NCBI GenBank assembly: GCA_044464175.1
Contig: JBIQLO010000216.1
Location: 1 to 6,455, forward strand
Source of the DNA: JBIQLO01 sp044464175
GTDB taxonomy: Bacteria; Planctomycetota; Phycisphaerae; Tepidisphaerales; Tepidisphaeraceae
Direction of reading: 5' to 3'
DNA: 6,455 bases
A model generated the notes under the pieces. It made no database searches. It was not told the DNA's origin and saw only the letters and a list, made by a program, of their open reading frames with translations. Shown here in pieces: positions 5,478 to 6,455 of this stretch. Position 1 is the stretch's first letter. Every line of letters starts with the position of its first letter. A program made the position numbers and the translations under genes.

Positions 5478-6455
5478 ATGAAGCGCGCACATTGGTTGAT
5501 CGGTCTTTGGTGCCTTTTGGGGCTGGTGGCGGCAGGCTGGGCGGCGGACAAGCCCGTGCTGATGATGGGCACCAGCTACAGCACCTATGAGCGTCAGGTA
5601 CTGCGCCGGGACATCCTGGAGCCGAATGAGATTACCTTTGAGGATGGGGGGCAATACACCTCTGCGGAGGTGTGGAAGAATTATTCGCTGGTCATCATCA
5701 CGCATGGGGTGCCGGCGCTGAATGAGCGGGAAATCGGCTGGATTCAGGATTATGTCAAAAGCGGCGGCCGACTGCTGCTGAGTGGCCCGGTTCTGTCGTC
5801 GCTGCGGGAATTGAAAGGGCCCGCACGGGACTGGGTGGGCGCTGAAGGATACCGCGTCATCCGCGGCGGGGACTTTACCGTCACACCCGAAGGGCGTTCG
5901 CTGATTCCCGACGCCAAGGCGGCGGCCGACATTTTCGGCCACTACACCAATTACAGCCCCCGGAAACTCACCACAGCTAAGCCGCTGCTGCTGCGGGGCG
6001 GAGCGCCGGTGCTGTATCGGAACCAGTACGGCAAGGGAGAGGTGTGGTATGCGGGATTGGAGTATTTTCGGATCATCAATACCGAGAAGCTGGCCGAAAA
6101 GAAAATAGCGGTTTCCGCGGCCGCGCGGGATTTCCTGCAAAGGCTCATCCTGCAGGGTGGGGTGCAGAAAAAATCCCAGCGCATCGCGGCGGGCCTCAAG
6201 GCGTTTGGCGCGGATCGGCCGGTGGTCTGGCGCCGCGATTTTTCGCACGTCCGGGGAGCGGCTTTTGCCGATCCTCCCTTTCCCCAGGCGGGCGAGGCGC
6301 TGAAGGAGATCAAGCTCGATCTGGGCATGGAGGAGTGGGAATCCACGCCGCTTTACCTGTCCAGCGGGCAGGCCGATTCGCAGTTTTCCGCCATCGTGGA
6401 GGATTTATTGCCGGTGGACGCACAGCCCGCCGCGTCGAGGCGGGAAGCGAAGATT
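5478..6455 (+). CDS. Secreted protein with glutamine-amidotransferase-like domain, probable glycosidase-associated fusion (3' end cut by window edge)
   Basis: An open frame runs from ATG 5478 to the right edge, 326 codons with no stop. An in-frame TGA at 5466 excludes a longer form. It begins with a signal peptide (MKRAHWLIGLWCLLGLVAAG, cleavage near GWA/AD at 22-23). Residues about 26-225 look like a class I glutamine-amidotransferase-like or beta-galactosidase-trimerisation-type domain: YSLVIITHGVPALNEREIGW, then DYVKSGGRLLLSGP, and later YGKGEVWYAGLEYF. No Cys nucleophile is present at the turn after the strand (ITHG), so it is probably non-catalytic. Residues about 276-315 (EIKLDLGMEEWESTPLYL and on) resemble the opening strands of a beta-sandwich that precedes glycosidase-like domains in some proteins (DUF4091/DUF6067 style), so a large enzyme may continue beyond the edge. 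It lies 53 bases after the DUF4838 gene with no terminator between and is likely co-transcribed. Name and substrate are unknown. Confidence 0.85.
   Translation, partial: MKRAHWLIGLWCLLGLVAAGWAADKPVLMMGTSYSTYERQVLRRDILEPNEITFEDGGQYTSAEVWKNYSLVIITHGVPALNEREIGWIQDYVKSGGRLLLSGPVLSSLRELKGPARDWVGAEGYRVIRGGDFTVTPEGRSLIPDAKAAADIFGHYTNYSPRKLTTAKPLLLRGGAPVLYRNQYGKGEVWYAGLEYFRIINTEKLAEKKIAVSAAARDFLQRLILQGGVQKKSQRIAAGLKAFGADRPVVWRRDFSHVRGAAFADPPFPQAGEALKEIKLDLGMEEWESTPLYLSSGQADSQFSAIVEDLLPVDAQPAASRREAKI

Noticed and set aside
5370..6248. A 292-codon minus-strand frame opposite the GATase-like gene
   Set aside because: Same pattern: an antisense shadow without domain features, whereas the plus frame has a signal peptide and a coherent alpha/beta fold pattern.

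Overview
The window looks like a chromosomal segment from a free-living or gut bacterium of the PVC group (Lentisphaerota, Kiritimatiellota, Planctomycetota or relatives). The grounds are content, not a database match. A LacI-type regulator is followed directly by a prepilin-like protein with an H-X9-DG tail, and then by a secreted DUF4838 protein. That combination is characteristic of polysaccharide-degrading members of those phyla. The DNA is GC-rich, most clearly in the plus-strand genes, and nearly every base is coding.

Layout. Positions 1-1313 (minus strand) hold the first 437 codons of a cytoplasmic protein that runs off the left edge. It has an unnamed N-terminal module and WD40-like beta-propeller repeats. 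Positions 1314-1545 form a 232-base divergent intergenic region with a minus-strand TATAAT box and strong Shine-Dalgarno, a perfect 8-bp GC hairpin in the middle, and a plus-strand TTGACA-type promoter. Four plus-strand genes follow: a LacI-family regulator (1546-2556), an H-X9-DG prepilin-like protein (2604-3371), a 666-residue secreted DUF4838 protein (3424-5424), and the first 326 codons of a secreted protein with a glutamine-amidotransferase-like fold (5478 to the right edge).

The plus-strand genes are separated by only 47, 52 and 53 bases. No convincing terminator lies between them, so they are probably one transcription unit. The likely theme is a small carbohydrate-utilisation locus: a sugar-sensing repressor, a pseudopilin-like envelope protein, and two exported proteins of glycoside-hydrolase-related architecture. 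The substrate cannot be read from the sequence. The divergent WD40-like gene may share the control region but has no evident link to sugar metabolism.

The most interesting point is the repressor-pseudopilin-hydrolase arrangement, which suggests a locus-specific pseudopilin working with a particular secreted enzyme. Other notable points are a shortened LacI hinge, a 14-base perfect palindrome between the pseudopilin and DUF4838 genes, and a probable multi-domain fusion at the right edge. I see no CRISPR array, insertion sequence, tRNA, rRNA or phage gene.
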